From an uncultured Eubacteriales bacterium (lineage in GTDB: Bacteria > Bacillota > Clostridia > Oscillospirales > Acutalibacteraceae): DNA of 13,256 bases. The notes beneath the pieces were generated by a model that was not told where the DNA came from, ran no database searches, and was given only the letters and a program-made list of their open reading frames with translations. The stretch spans positions 1 to 13,256 of the forward strand of contig CAJKBQ010000047.1 in assembly GCA_905198155.1 (NCBI GenBank). The letters run 5' to 3'. Both the position numbers and the translations under genes were made by a program. Below are positions 1 through 7,761 of the stretch, in pieces; within the stretch, counting starts at the first letter, position 1; every line of letters starts with the position of its first letter.

Positions 1-490
1 ACGCCGCGCAATCCTCCGCCTGCGCCGGGTGATACGGCGAATTGTCGGCCATTGGAAGCGCATCGTACGACGGATCATCATCGTTCCGTACCGGTTGATA
101 CGCCGCGCAATCCTCCGCCTGCGCCGGGTGATACGGCGAATTGTCGGCCATTGGGGGCGCGCTGTACGGAAAATTATCATCGTTCTGTACCGGCTGATAC
201 GCCGGACGATCCTCCGCCTGCGCCGGGCGGTACGGCGAATTGTCGGCCATTGGGGGTGCGCTGTACGGAAAATTATCATCGTTCCGTACCGGTTGGTATT
301 CCAAGTAATCGTCCGCCTGCGCCGGGCGGTACGGCGAATTGTCGGCCATTGGGAGCGCATCGTACGGCGGATCATCATCGTTCCGTACCGGGTGATATGC
401 CGGGCAATCCTCCGCCTGTGCCGGGCGGTACGGTGAAGCATTGGCCGGTTGCGCTGCGCTGGGCAGCAAATCATCATCGTTTTGTACCGG
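1..490 (-). repeat. 99-bp in-frame tandem repeat (33-residue units) in the replication gene
   Basis: Five units lie head to tail on the minus strand at 490-392, 391-293, 292-194, 193-95 and 94-1, the last cut by the window edge. Each encodes 33 residues starting PV[RQ]NDD, with SPY[RH]PAQA in the second half. The first unit (residues 131-163) is diverged (LLPSAAQPANA in the middle). The other four fall into two subtypes: units 2 and 5 carry DDDP-YDALP, units 3 and 4 carry DDNFPYSAPP. That ABBA order points to duplication or conversion of blocks rather than one simple expansion. The period is exactly 99 bases, so the frame is kept. Confidence 0.95.
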
Positions 491-880
491 GCTGCATTTC
501 GGTGCATCGTTCTTTTCCGCAGGCTTCGGCGGCGCGGGGGTGTTCCATTCGTACGTGCCGTTTTTCAGCGTCAGCAGCGCGCGCTCGGCCTGATACATCG
601 TCGGTTTGTACCGGTCAGACTTGATAGAATTATTGACACGCCAGTGTCGAATTGCCACTACGCCCGAATCGAACCGAATCAGGTATCCCCCGTCGATCAG
701 TGCCTGCATATCATCGGCCGTTGCACCGATCATCCGCTGAACGAACCACGCGTTGTTCAGGAATCCGTCGTCGTCGCCTTCCAGCGAGAGGTTGAAGTAC
801 AGCAGCTGCGCTTGCAGCGGCAAATTCCCAAAATGGTCGTTGAAAATGACGGATTTTGCAAACATTCTTCGTTCTGCCAT
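1..880 (-). CDS. Phage-type replication (replisome-organiser-like) protein, C-terminus off the left edge
   Basis: Open from ATG at 880 to base 1 without a stop, giving 293 residues and continuing outside the window. The start is fixed by AGGAGTG seven bases upstream. Residues 1-113 match what I know of a Firmicutes phage and prophage replication family: MAERRMFAK at the N-terminus, then LYFNLSL, GDDDGF (35-40), QRMIGA (48-53), SGVVAIRHW (72-80) and SDRYKPTMYQAE (88-99). In that family this part is a winged-helix-like DNA-binding domain, and a helicase-loader gene usually lies downstream, which here would be beyond the left edge. Residues 114-130 are a Pro/Lys linker. From Pro131 on, the chain is a 33-residue tandem repeat rich in Pro, Asp, Tyr and Ala, probably disordered. 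Known family members generally lack such a tail. The gene has its own perfect promoter. Family assignment is from remembered motifs; its exact role is inferred. Confidence 0.82.
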   Translation of the reverse strand, partial: MAERRMFAKSVIFNDHFGNLPLQAQLLYFNLSLEGDDDGFLNNAWFVQRMIGATADDMQALIDGGYLIRFDSGVVAIRHWRVNNSIKSDRYKPTMYQAERALLTLKNGTYEWNTPAPPKPAEKNDAPKCSPVQNDDDLLPSAAQPANASPYRPAQAEDCPAYHPVRNDDDPPYDALPMADNSPYRPAQADDYLEYQPVRNDDNFPYSAPPMADNSPYRPAQAEDRPAYQPVQNDDNFPYSAPPMADNSPYHPAQAEDCAAYQPVRNDDDPSYDALPMADNSPYHPAQAEDCAA

Positions 881-929
881 TGAAATTCACTCCTTGTTTT
901 GTGAAAATAGTTGCGTTATGCCTGATACT

Positions 930-958
930 ATTATAGCACAAAATTGTTGCGTTGTCAA
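930..958 (-). promoter_or_regulatory. Perfect-consensus sigma-A promoter of the replication gene
   Basis: On the minus strand TTGACA occupies 958-953 and TATAAT 935-930, separated by 17 bases, an exact match to the vegetative consensus. It lies about 50 bases upstream of the ATG at 880. An 8-bp direct repeat (GTTGCGTT on the plus strand, at 910-917 and 946-953) brackets the -10 box. A small palindrome, CGTTGTCAACG (950-960), covers the -35 box. Either could be an operator for a phage-type repressor; that is inference. Confidence 0.88.
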
Positions 959-1091
959 CGACGTGTGGCGAAGTTTCTGAAATATCCGGGATGGAAACAA
1001 TGAAATCCATTTTATGTGGCATAAATATGCAAGTTGTATGACATTCCTCCACTATGAATTCTTCAAATCGTTTCTCCTCTACCCTGTCCCC

Positions 1092-1142
1092 ACAAAAACC
1101 AGCTCCCCCGCCCCACGTCATTCCCATGGGTCGGAGGAGCTG
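1092..1142 (-). terminator. Rho-independent terminator of the ABC exporter gene
   Basis: Read on the minus strand, arms at 1142-1128 and 1114-1100 pair over 15 positions with one G-U wobble and one mismatch. A 13-base loop separates them, and G then five T follow. It starts 24 bases after the exporter's stop codon. On the plus strand the same hairpin is followed by only four T, and no gene there needs it. Confidence 0.88.
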
Positions 1143-1165
1143 TTTTCACACTATTTTCCAGCGCT

Positions 1166-4108
1166 TCACTCGCTGCGCAGTGCGATTACCGGATCCTTGC
1201 GCGCCGCAATCCGCGACGGCACCAGCCCGGCGATGAACGTGAGGAACATACTCAGCGCGACCAGAATCCCGGCCCCGAGCGCCGGCAGCACGGCGTTCAG
1301 CGTCGCGATGCCCGTCAGCCGGTGCAAAATCAGGTTGATTACGCCGTTGAGCAGCACCGTGATCCCGATGCCGAGCGCCCCGGCGGCGAACCCGATAATC
1401 AGCGCCTCGGCGTTGAACACGCGGGCGATATCGCGCTTGGACGCGCCGATCGCGCGCAGGATGCCGATTTCCTTGGTGCGTTCCAGCACGGAAATATAAG
1501 TGATAATCCCAATCATGATCGACGACACCACCAGCGAAATCGCCACAAACGCGATCAATACATACGAAATCGCGTTCAAAATCGTCGTGATCGACGACAT
1601 CAGCAGCGCCACGTAGTCGGTGTACCGCAGCTGCGCGGATTCGTCGGACTGCGCCCGATTGTACGCGTCGATCGCATCGGCGATGGCGTCTTTGGCCTCG
1701 AACGAGTCGGCGTACAGCTGCACCGCCGCGGGCTGCGCCGGGTCCACCACGCCCAGGCTGCGCAGCCGCGCGTCGTACGTCCCGTCGGCAAACATCTGGT
1801 CGGCGCACAAATCGTACCACGCGGCGCGCTGGGCGTCGTCCGCCTGCGCGACCTGCGCGTCCAGCATCGCCGCCAGCTCCGCCGTGCTGCGCGATTGCAG
1901 CTGCGCCCGCGCCGATTCGGCATACTGCGCCGCCGCCTGCTCGCGCACGGCTTTTTGGACGTACGCCATAAACGCACCGTCGTCCATCGCGTCAAAATAC
2001 GCGGTCAGCGCCTCGGCCGTCATCCCCGTCGATTCGGCGGCGGAGGCGATCAGCTGGGCTTGCAGCTGCGCCCGCGTCGCATTCCCGATCGTCTGCGCGA
2101 CCATCGCGTCGAGCGTCGCATCGTCCGGCGTGCCGGCCAGCGTCACCGCCAGCGCGGCTTTTTCGGCATCGGTGCGCGCGGCCGCCCACGCGGCAAACTG
2201 CGCGGCCTTTTCCGCGTCCGACCGCGCATCGTCCGCGTCGGTGCGGAACGGCAGCCCGCTGAGGATATCCGTGTCCGGCGCGGCTTTCTGCGCCGCAACG
2301 GCATCCGATTCCGCCGCGTGGTCAATCAGGTACTGGGTCAGCGCGGCCGTGTAGCCCACCGACCCGGTCATCATCGACGCGGCGGCGTCCTCGTTCGGCC
2401 GGATGATGCCCACCACGCGCAGCGCCAGGCCGTTTTCGTACAGGTAATCGCGCCCGGTTTCCGACTGCGTGAGGTCGGTGTACCGGCCGTCCGCTCCTTT
2501 TTGGTAAAAATCGGGCAACGGCACCAGCTTCACCGTCTGCGCGCAAATTTCTTCGTACGACCAGCGGCGCTGCGTGTCGTCCATCGGTTCGCCGCGGCGG
2601 ATGGCATCGACCTGCGCCTGCATTTCCGACTTCGTTTTCAGCCCCAGCGCATACAGCCCTAGGTCGCTGACCTCGTTGCGCTCGTTCAGCACCAGCACAA
2701 TCTCGTCGTACGATTCCGGCCACCGGCCGTACACCACGTCGTACTGCCCGGTGAGCAGGCTGTTGACCGATTCGCCGTCCGCGCCCGGCAGCAGCTCCTC
2801 CCACATCGACATCGACCCGCCCGAATACTGCTGCATCATCGACGCCGAATCGCCGTACATCATCGCCATCACGTCCGCCACGTCGGCGCGGACGGTGCTG
2901 CCGTCGGAATCTTTGACATATATCGGCAATTCCAGGTCATATTTGTACCGGATGGCGCTGGCATTCGCCGTCAAATCGCCCAATTCGCCGGATTCCATCG
3001 CCTGCTTGAACCGTTTCAGGTCGTTGCGCTGCATCGACGATCCGGTCATCGAATTCATCAGCTGCGCCATCACGTTGCTGGAATACACCGCGTCCCGCTC
3101 GTGCGCATCGGACGCGTCGGACGGCGCTTCCATCATCGACTGAATCAACGCGGTGTAGTCCACCGTTTCCGCCTCGATCTCGATCGGGTACGACGACAGC
3201 GTGTCCCGCTGCACCGACTCGATATACGCGTTCACGCCCGCCGACACCGACAGAATCAGCGCAATCCCGATGATCCCGATCGACCCGGCGAACGACGTGA
3301 GGAACGTGCGCGCCTTTTTGGTCAGCAGGTTGTTCGCGCTCAGCGACAGCGCGGTGAAAAATGACATCCCGGTCTTGGCCTTTTTCGGCTTCGGCTGGGA
3401 TTTTTTCGGCTGCAATTCGGCTTCCGCCGGCGCATACGGCGCGGAATCGTCTACCACCCGGCCGTCCAGCAGGCGAATCAGCCGCGTGGAATACCGCTGC
3501 GCCAGCTCCGGGTTGTGCGTCACCATGATAATCAGCCGGTCGTGCGCAATCTCCCGCAGCAGCTCCATCACCTGCACGCTGGTTTCGGAGTCCAGCGCGC
3601 CGGTCGGCTCGTCCGCCAGCAGGATATCCGGGTCGTTCACCAGCGCCCGCGCGATGGCCACGCGCTGCATCTGCCCGCCGGACATCTGGTTCGGCTTTTT
3701 GTGCAGCTGGTCGCCCAGCCCCACCCGGCGCAGCGCATCGGCCGCGCGCCGCCGCCGCTCGGCTTTCGACACACCGCTCAGCGTCAGCGCCAGCTCCACG
3801 TTCGCCAACACACTCTGGTGCGGGATCAGGTTATAGCTTTGGAACACAAACCCAATCGAATGGTTGCGGTACGCGTCCCAGTCGCGGTCGGTAAATTGCC
3901 GGGTGGAGCGGCCGTTAATCATCAGGTCGCCGCTGGTGTACTGATCCAGTCCGCCGATGAGGTTCAGCAGCGTGGTTTTGCCGCACCCGCTCGGCCCCAA
4001 AATCGACACAAACTCGCTTTCGCGGAACGCCAGGTCAATCCCGCGCAGCGCCGGAACCGATTGGCCGCCGACTTCGTAATTTTTCGTAATTTGCCTGAGC
4101 GATAGCAT
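1166..4108 (-). CDS. MacB-type ABC exporter, fused ATPase and FtsX-like permease
   Basis: 980 residues from the ATG at 4108, preceded by GGAGG at six bases; a longer reading to 4243 lacks a comparable site. The ATPase domain comes first: Walker A GPSGCGKT (38-45), Q-loop Gln90, signature SGGQ (143-146), Walker B ILLADE (162-167) and H-loop His198, all intact. After a Lys/Pro linker (about 233-247) come TM1 (about 270-291), a very large extracellular part (about 292-834), then TM2 (about 835-872), the cytoplasmic ERTKEIGILRAIGASKRD motif (875-892) and TM3 and TM4 (about 903-925, 940-968), ending in PSRIAARKDPVIALRSE. This is the MacB/FtsX layout, where the ATPase drives extracellular conformational change instead of a substrate channel through the membrane. 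MacB is about 650 residues; the excess here is extracellular, including an Ala-rich helical stretch at about 600-830. Substrate unknown: a peptide, lipoprotein or antibiotic are all possible. Single gene with its own terminator. Confidence 0.93.
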   Translation of the reverse strand: MLSLRQITKNYEVGGQSVPALRGIDLAFRESEFVSILGPSGCGKTTLLNLIGGLDQYTSGDLMINGRSTRQFTDRDWDAYRNHSIGFVFQSYNLIPHQSVLANVELALTLSGVSKAERRRRAADALRRVGLGDQLHKKPNQMSGGQMQRVAIARALVNDPDILLADEPTGALDSETSVQVMELLREIAHDRLIIMVTHNPELAQRYSTRLIRLLDGRVVDDSAPYAPAEAELQPKKSQPKPKKAKTGMSFFTALSLSANNLLTKKARTFLTSFAGSIGIIGIALILSVSAGVNAYIESVQRDTLSSYPIEIEAETVDYTALIQSMMEAPSDASDAHERDAVYSSNVMAQLMNSMTGSSMQRNDLKRFKQAMESGELGDLTANASAIRYKYDLELPIYVKDSDGSTVRADVADVMAMMYGDSASMMQQYSGGSMSMWEELLPGADGESVNSLLTGQYDVVYGRWPESYDEIVLVLNERNEVSDLGLYALGLKTKSEMQAQVDAIRRGEPMDDTQRRWSYEEICAQTVKLVPLPDFYQKGADGRYTDLTQSETGRDYLYENGLALRVVGIIRPNEDAAASMMTGSVGYTAALTQYLIDHAAESDAVAAQKAAPDTDILSGLPFRTDADDARSDAEKAAQFAAWAAARTDAEKAALAVTLAGTPDDATLDAMVAQTIGNATRAQLQAQLIASAAESTGMTAEALTAYFDAMDDGAFMAYVQKAVREQAAAQYAESARAQLQSRSTAELAAMLDAQVAQADDAQRAAWYDLCADQMFADGTYDARLRSLGVVDPAQPAAVQLYADSFEAKDAIADAIDAYNRAQSDESAQLRYTDYVALLMSSITTILNAISYVLIAFVAISLVVSSIMIGIITYISVLERTKEIGILRAIGASKRDIARVFNAEALIIGFAAGALGIGITVLLNGVINLILHRLTGIATLNAVLPALGAGILVALSMFLTFIAGLVPSRIAARKDPVIALRSE

Positions 4109-4178
4109 CTTTTGCCTCCGTTTTGAAGATTTTTGCAGCGAAAATCGGAAAAATGCGCAAATAAATATTACAATGCGT

Positions 4179-4184
4179 ATTATA
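4179..4184 (-). promoter_or_regulatory. Candidate -10 box for the ABC exporter gene
   Basis: TATAAT on the minus strand, 70 bases upstream of the exporter ATG, in an AT-rich stretch. No good -35 box stands at 17 bases; the nearest is TTCACA (4210-4205) at a 20-base spacing, so the assignment is weak. Confidence 0.4.
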
Positions 4185-4276
4185 CGATTCGTTTTTTGCG
4201 CCCGTGTGAATAAAATGAAACGGTTTTTGCGCGTCCGTACCAAAAACCCCGTCGCCGCGCCGCACGGATTTTCGGG

Positions 4277-4305
4277 TTGCGCCGCGCCGCGCGCTGCGGT
4301 ACAAT
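4277..4305 (+). promoter_or_regulatory. Promoter of the DUF5107 gene
   Basis: TTGCGC (4277-4282), a 17-base spacer and TACAAT (4300-4305), 42 bases before the start codon at 4348. An 11-bp direct repeat (CGCCGCGCCGC at 4253-4263 and 4280-4290) lies in and around the -35 region and could be a regulator site. Confidence 0.6.
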
Positions 4306-4347
4306 AGAATCAAACGCACACAAAAATCCAAGGAGGCGCAATCCGCG

Positions 4348-7300
4348 ATGATCGAAGTCACCCGCAAGCAAACGCAAATCCCCACCTACCCGCCCAAACC
4401 GGCGCACGAACTGCCGATGTTTTTTGAGCACAAGCCGTACCAGGGCGCGTCCGGCCGCCTGTACCCCATCCCGTATTCCGACGGGATTACCGACGCCAAA
4501 TCCGACGCGACGTACACCGTGTACGAGCTGGAAAACGAGTACGTCCGCACCGTGCTGCTGCCCGAAATCGGCGGCAAGATTCTCCGCGCGTACGACAAAA
4601 TCGGCCAATACGACTTTGTGTACTACAACGAAGTCGTGAAGCCCGCGCTGGTGGGGCTGGCGGGGGCGTGGATTTCCGGCGGCATCGAGTTCAACTGGCC
4701 GCAGCACCACCGCCCCACCACGTTCCTGCCCACAGAATCGGCCGTGACCACCGCGCCGGATGGGACGAAAACCGTCTGGATGGGCGAAGTGGACCCGCTG
4801 TACCGGATGAAAGGCATGGTCGGCATCTCGCTGGCGGAAGGGCGGTCGTACATCCGCGCCGATGTCCGCGTGTACAACCGCACGCCGCAACCGCAGACGT
4901 TTATGTGGTGGGCGAACCTCGCCGCCCCCGCGAACGACCAATACCGGACGATTTTCCCGCCGGACGTGGAGTGGGTCAACGACCACGACCGCCGCGCCGT
5001 GCTGCAATGGCCGATCGCGAAAGGCGTGTACCGCACCGCCCGCCCGTTCAATTTTGGCGACGGTACCGACATTTCCCGCTACGACGCGATCAAAGTCCCG
5101 TCGTCGTACCTGGTGTCGCAAGGGCAGTCGGACATGGACTTCGTCGCGGGCTACGACGAAGGGCGGCAGATGGGCGTCGCGACCGTCGCGAATCACCACG
5201 TCTCCCCCGGCAAAAAGATGTGGCACTGGGGCAAAGGCGACTTCGGCGCGATGTGGTGCGCGAACCTGACGGACGAAAACGGCCCGTACATTGAGCTGAT
5301 GACCGGCGTGTATACCGACAATCAACCGGACTTCACCTGGCTGGCGCCGTACGAAACGCGGACGTTCACGCAGTATTGGTACCCGATTCGCGGGCTGGGC
5401 GGCGTGAAAAACGCGACAATTGACGGCGCGATGAACTTCACCCTCGACCCGGAAAACAGCCGCATCGTGCGCCTGGCGTTCCTGGCGACGGGGCAGTTCC
5501 CCGGCGCGCATATCCGCGTCACCGCGCACGGCCAAACGCTGCTCGACCAACCCGTGGACGCCACGCCGGACGCGCCGGTCACAGCGGAATTCGACCGCGG
5601 CGACGTGGACGAGCACGACCTCACCGCCGCGCTGGTGGCCGCCGACGGGCGGGTGCTGGTGGCTTACCGGCCGGTGCGGCGCGGCAAAAAGCAGCCGATT
5701 GCCGTGCGCGAACCGGTGCGCACCCCCGCCGAAATCGCGACGGTGGAGGAGCTGTACCTCAACGGCCTGCATTTGGAGCAGTATAAGCAGCACAACTTCG
5801 ACCCCGCCGACTACTACCGCGAGGGCCTGCGCCGCGACCCGGACGACGCCCGCTGCAATACCGGTCTGGCGCGGTTGGCGCTGCGCGACGGCCGATTCGA
5901 CGACTGCGTCGCCTACGCCGACGCGGCCATCCGCCGCCTGACCGCCCGCAACGAGCACCCCGCCGACACCGAAGCGTTCTACCTCAAAGGCGCGGCGCAG
6001 CTGTACGCCGGGGACGGTGACGGCGCGTACGACACGCTGTACCGTGCGGCTTGGCAATACGCGTACCGCAGCGCGTCGATGTATCTGCTGGCGCTGATCG
6101 ACTGCCGACGCGGCGACCTCGCCGACGCGATGGAAAAATTAGGTGAATCCGACCATCCGCTGGCGCGCGACGTGCAGACCGCGATTCGCCGCCGCCTGAG
6201 CTGCCCGGATGCCGCGCAGTCCGCCGCGCAGGCGTTCGCAGACGATCCGCTCGATTGCTTTGCCGTCGCCGAAGCGCAGTTCGCCGGGCTGGACGGCGCG
6301 GCCGATGCGATGGTGCAATTCGCCGCCAAACCGGAAAACCGGCTGGACGTGGCGCGCACCTACCTGACCGCCGGATGGGCGGACGACGCCCTGCGCCTGC
6401 TGGCCGACGCGGACGACCCGCTGAGCCACTACTACAAAGCATATGCGCTGCGCCAGCTTGGCCGCGACCCCGCCGCAGAGTGGGCGGCCGCCGAATCGTG
6501 CGGCACCGGGACGTGCTTCCCGTCGCAGCCGGAGGATATCGCCGTGCTGCAAGCCGCCATCGACGGATGCGGCGGCGCGAATGCGTCGTACTACCTGGGC
6601 TGCCTGTATTTTGACCGGCGGCGGTATGCGGAGGCGGCGGCGTGCTTTGAATCGTGCGTGCAGCGCGACTCGGCGCACGCCAAAGCGTACCGCAATCTGG
6701 CACTGCTGTATTTTGACCACCGCCACGACGCAGCCGCCGCGCGGATGTGCATGGCGCGCGCCCTGACGCTGCGCGACGACCCGCGGCTGCTGCTCGAATA
6801 CCAGCAGCTGCTCAAAGCCAGCGGTGCGACCACGGCGGAGCGCCTCGCGGTGTACGACCGCTACCCGGCGCTGCTCGCGGCGCGCGACGACTGCTGCCTC
6901 GACCGGATGGTGCTGCTGTGCATGGACGGCCGCTACGCGGAGGCGATTGCGGCGGCCAAGGCGAAGCATTTCCACATCTACGAGGGCGGCGAAGGCAAGC
7001 TGACCCGCCAGCACGCGTGGATGCACGTGCTGTACGCGATGGCGGAGTGGGGCAACCCGGCGCACGCATCGGCGCTGCTGCACGACGCGCAGATCATTCC
7101 CAAATCGTACGGCGAGGCCAAAACGTATTTCAATCAGGAGGCGCACATTTTCTACCTGATCGGACAATTGGCGGCGCTGCGCGGCGACGACGATGCAGCG
7201 CGCGCGGCGTACAAGACAGCGTCGGTGGACAAATCGACGGTGTCGGAGCTGTCGATGTTCCGGGCGCTGGCGCTGCGGCAGCTGCTGCGGTTCGCCGACG

Positions 7301-7584
7301 CGGACGCGGTGCTGCGGGAGATGGTCGCCCGCGCCGACGATTTGCAATCGCATTTGGATCGCCGCACCTACTACGGCGTCGGCTCGCCGTCCCCGATGCC
7401 GTTTGAGGACGATATCCGCAAGCAAAACGGCGTGGAATCGCACGTCCTGCGCGCGTTTGCGCTGTTGGGGCAAGGGAATCGGCTGGATGCTGACCGCGAG
7501 ATCAACGCGGCCGCCGCGCTCGACCCGAACGAATTCCGGGTGTACGCGTACCGAAAAGTAGCGGCGTGGATGGGGGAACGGTAA
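4348..7584 (+). CDS. DUF5107 domain protein with C-terminal TPR-like repeats
   Basis: 1078 residues; AAGGAGG at 4330-4336 precedes the ATG by 11 bases. Residues about 50-350 fit DUF5107, a galactose-mutarotase-like beta fold. Recognisable blocks are LLPEIGGKI (70-78), ISGGIEFNWPQHHRP (109-123), TFMWWAN (184-190), ANHHVSPGKKMWHWGKGD (281-298), YIELMTGVYTDNQPDFTWL (314-332) and QYWYPIRG (342-349). The His, Trp and acidic residues in these blocks suggest carbohydrate binding or catalysis. A beta-sandwich-like part follows (about 360-450). Residues about 463-1075 are helical repeats of TPR type, for example YYLGCLYFDRRRYAEAAACF (584-603 of the repeat half by estimate; bases 6589-6650). There is no signal peptide or membrane segment, so it is cytoplasmic. 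The domain pair and length are usual for the family. Biochemical function is not established to my knowledge, and no sugar transporter or glycosidase is adjacent. Transcribed alone. Confidence 0.85.
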   Translation: MIEVTRKQTQIPTYPPKPAHELPMFFEHKPYQGASGRLYPIPYSDGITDAKSDATYTVYELENEYVRTVLLPEIGGKILRAYDKIGQYDFVYYNEVVKPALVGLAGAWISGGIEFNWPQHHRPTTFLPTESAVTTAPDGTKTVWMGEVDPLYRMKGMVGISLAEGRSYIRADVRVYNRTPQPQTFMWWANLAAPANDQYRTIFPPDVEWVNDHDRRAVLQWPIAKGVYRTARPFNFGDGTDISRYDAIKVPSSYLVSQGQSDMDFVAGYDEGRQMGVATVANHHVSPGKKMWHWGKGDFGAMWCANLTDENGPYIELMTGVYTDNQPDFTWLAPYETRTFTQYWYPIRGLGGVKNATIDGAMNFTLDPENSRIVRLAFLATGQFPGAHIRVTAHGQTLLDQPVDATPDAPVTAEFDRGDVDEHDLTAALVAADGRVLVAYRPVRRGKKQPIAVREPVRTPAEIATVEELYLNGLHLEQYKQHNFDPADYYREGLRRDPDDARCNTGLARLALRDGRFDDCVAYADAAIRRLTARNEHPADTEAFYLKGAAQLYAGDGDGAYDTLYRAAWQYAYRSASMYLLALIDCRRGDLADAMEKLGESDHPLARDVQTAIRRRLSCPDAAQSAAQAFADDPLDCFAVAEAQFAGLDGAADAMVQFAAKPENRLDVARTYLTAGWADDALRLLADADDPLSHYYKAYALRQLGRDPAAEWAAAESCGTGTCFPSQPEDIAVLQAAIDGCGGANASYYLGCLYFDRRRYAEAAACFESCVQRDSAHAKAYRNLALLYFDHRHDAAAARMCMARALTLRDDPRLLLEYQQLLKASGATTAERLAVYDRYPALLAARDDCCLDRMVLLCMDGRYAEAIAAAKAKHFHIYEGGEGKLTRQHAWMHVLYAMAEWGNPAHASALLHDAQIIPKSYGEAKTYFNQEAHIFYLIGQLAALRGDDDAARAAYKTASVDKSTVSELSMFRALALRQLLRFADADAVLREMVARADDLQSHLDRRTYYGVGSPSPMPFEDDIRKQNGVESHVLRAFALLGQGNRLDADREINAAAALDPNEFRVYAYRKVAAWMGER

Positions 7585-7639
7585 GGAAAACCGCCGGCTT
7601 GCACCCGAAAAATGCTCCGCAACGCACGATTTTCGGCAC

Positions 7640-7666
7640 AAAGGCGCCCTCCAAAAGGGCGCCTTT
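7640..7666 (+). terminator. GC-rich hairpin after the DUF5107 gene, probable terminator
   Basis: AAAGGCGCCCT (7640-7650) and AGGGCGCCTTT (7656-7666) form a perfect 11-bp stem with loop CCAAA, 55 bases after the stop codon. Only three T end the stem and GG follows, so termination may be weak. The minus strand has the same short T tail, so it may act in both directions. Confidence 0.6.
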
Positions 7667-7761
7667 GGTCGTATGGATGGGGTAGCGCGTGAGAATAAAA
7701 TGCGGCGGAGGAGGGCAACGCCCTTGGGGTTGATTGCTTTGTCTTGTTGCGGTACGGCCGA

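Noticed and set aside
29..624. Two repetitive plus-strand reading frames (135 and 190 residues) rich in Arg/Ile/Val or Pro/Arg
   Set aside because: They are the complement of the 99-bp repeat array, which stays open in several frames because the unit is a multiple of three and has no stops. The minus-strand frame has the ribosome binding site, promoter and recognisable family.
1011..1025. Small inverted repeat TTTATG-TGG-CATAAA between the exporter terminator and the replication promoter
   Set aside because: Six-base arms in AT-rich DNA are common by chance, and it lies upstream of the promoter with no second copy.
1322..2662. 446-residue plus-strand open frame
   Set aside because: It is antisense to the exporter gene, very rich in Arg and His, with no family motif. 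Long antisense frames are expected at this GC content.
4109..4243. N-terminal extension of the exporter to 4243
   Set aside because: The extra 45 residues are basic and unlike the family; the ATG at 4108 has a GGAGG site and begins directly with the ATPase fold.
4180..6057. 625-residue minus-strand open frame across the DUF5107 gene
   Set aside because: The composition is that of a GC-rich shadow (Arg/Val/His), without motifs or a ribosome binding site. The plus-strand protein is clearly homologous to a known family.
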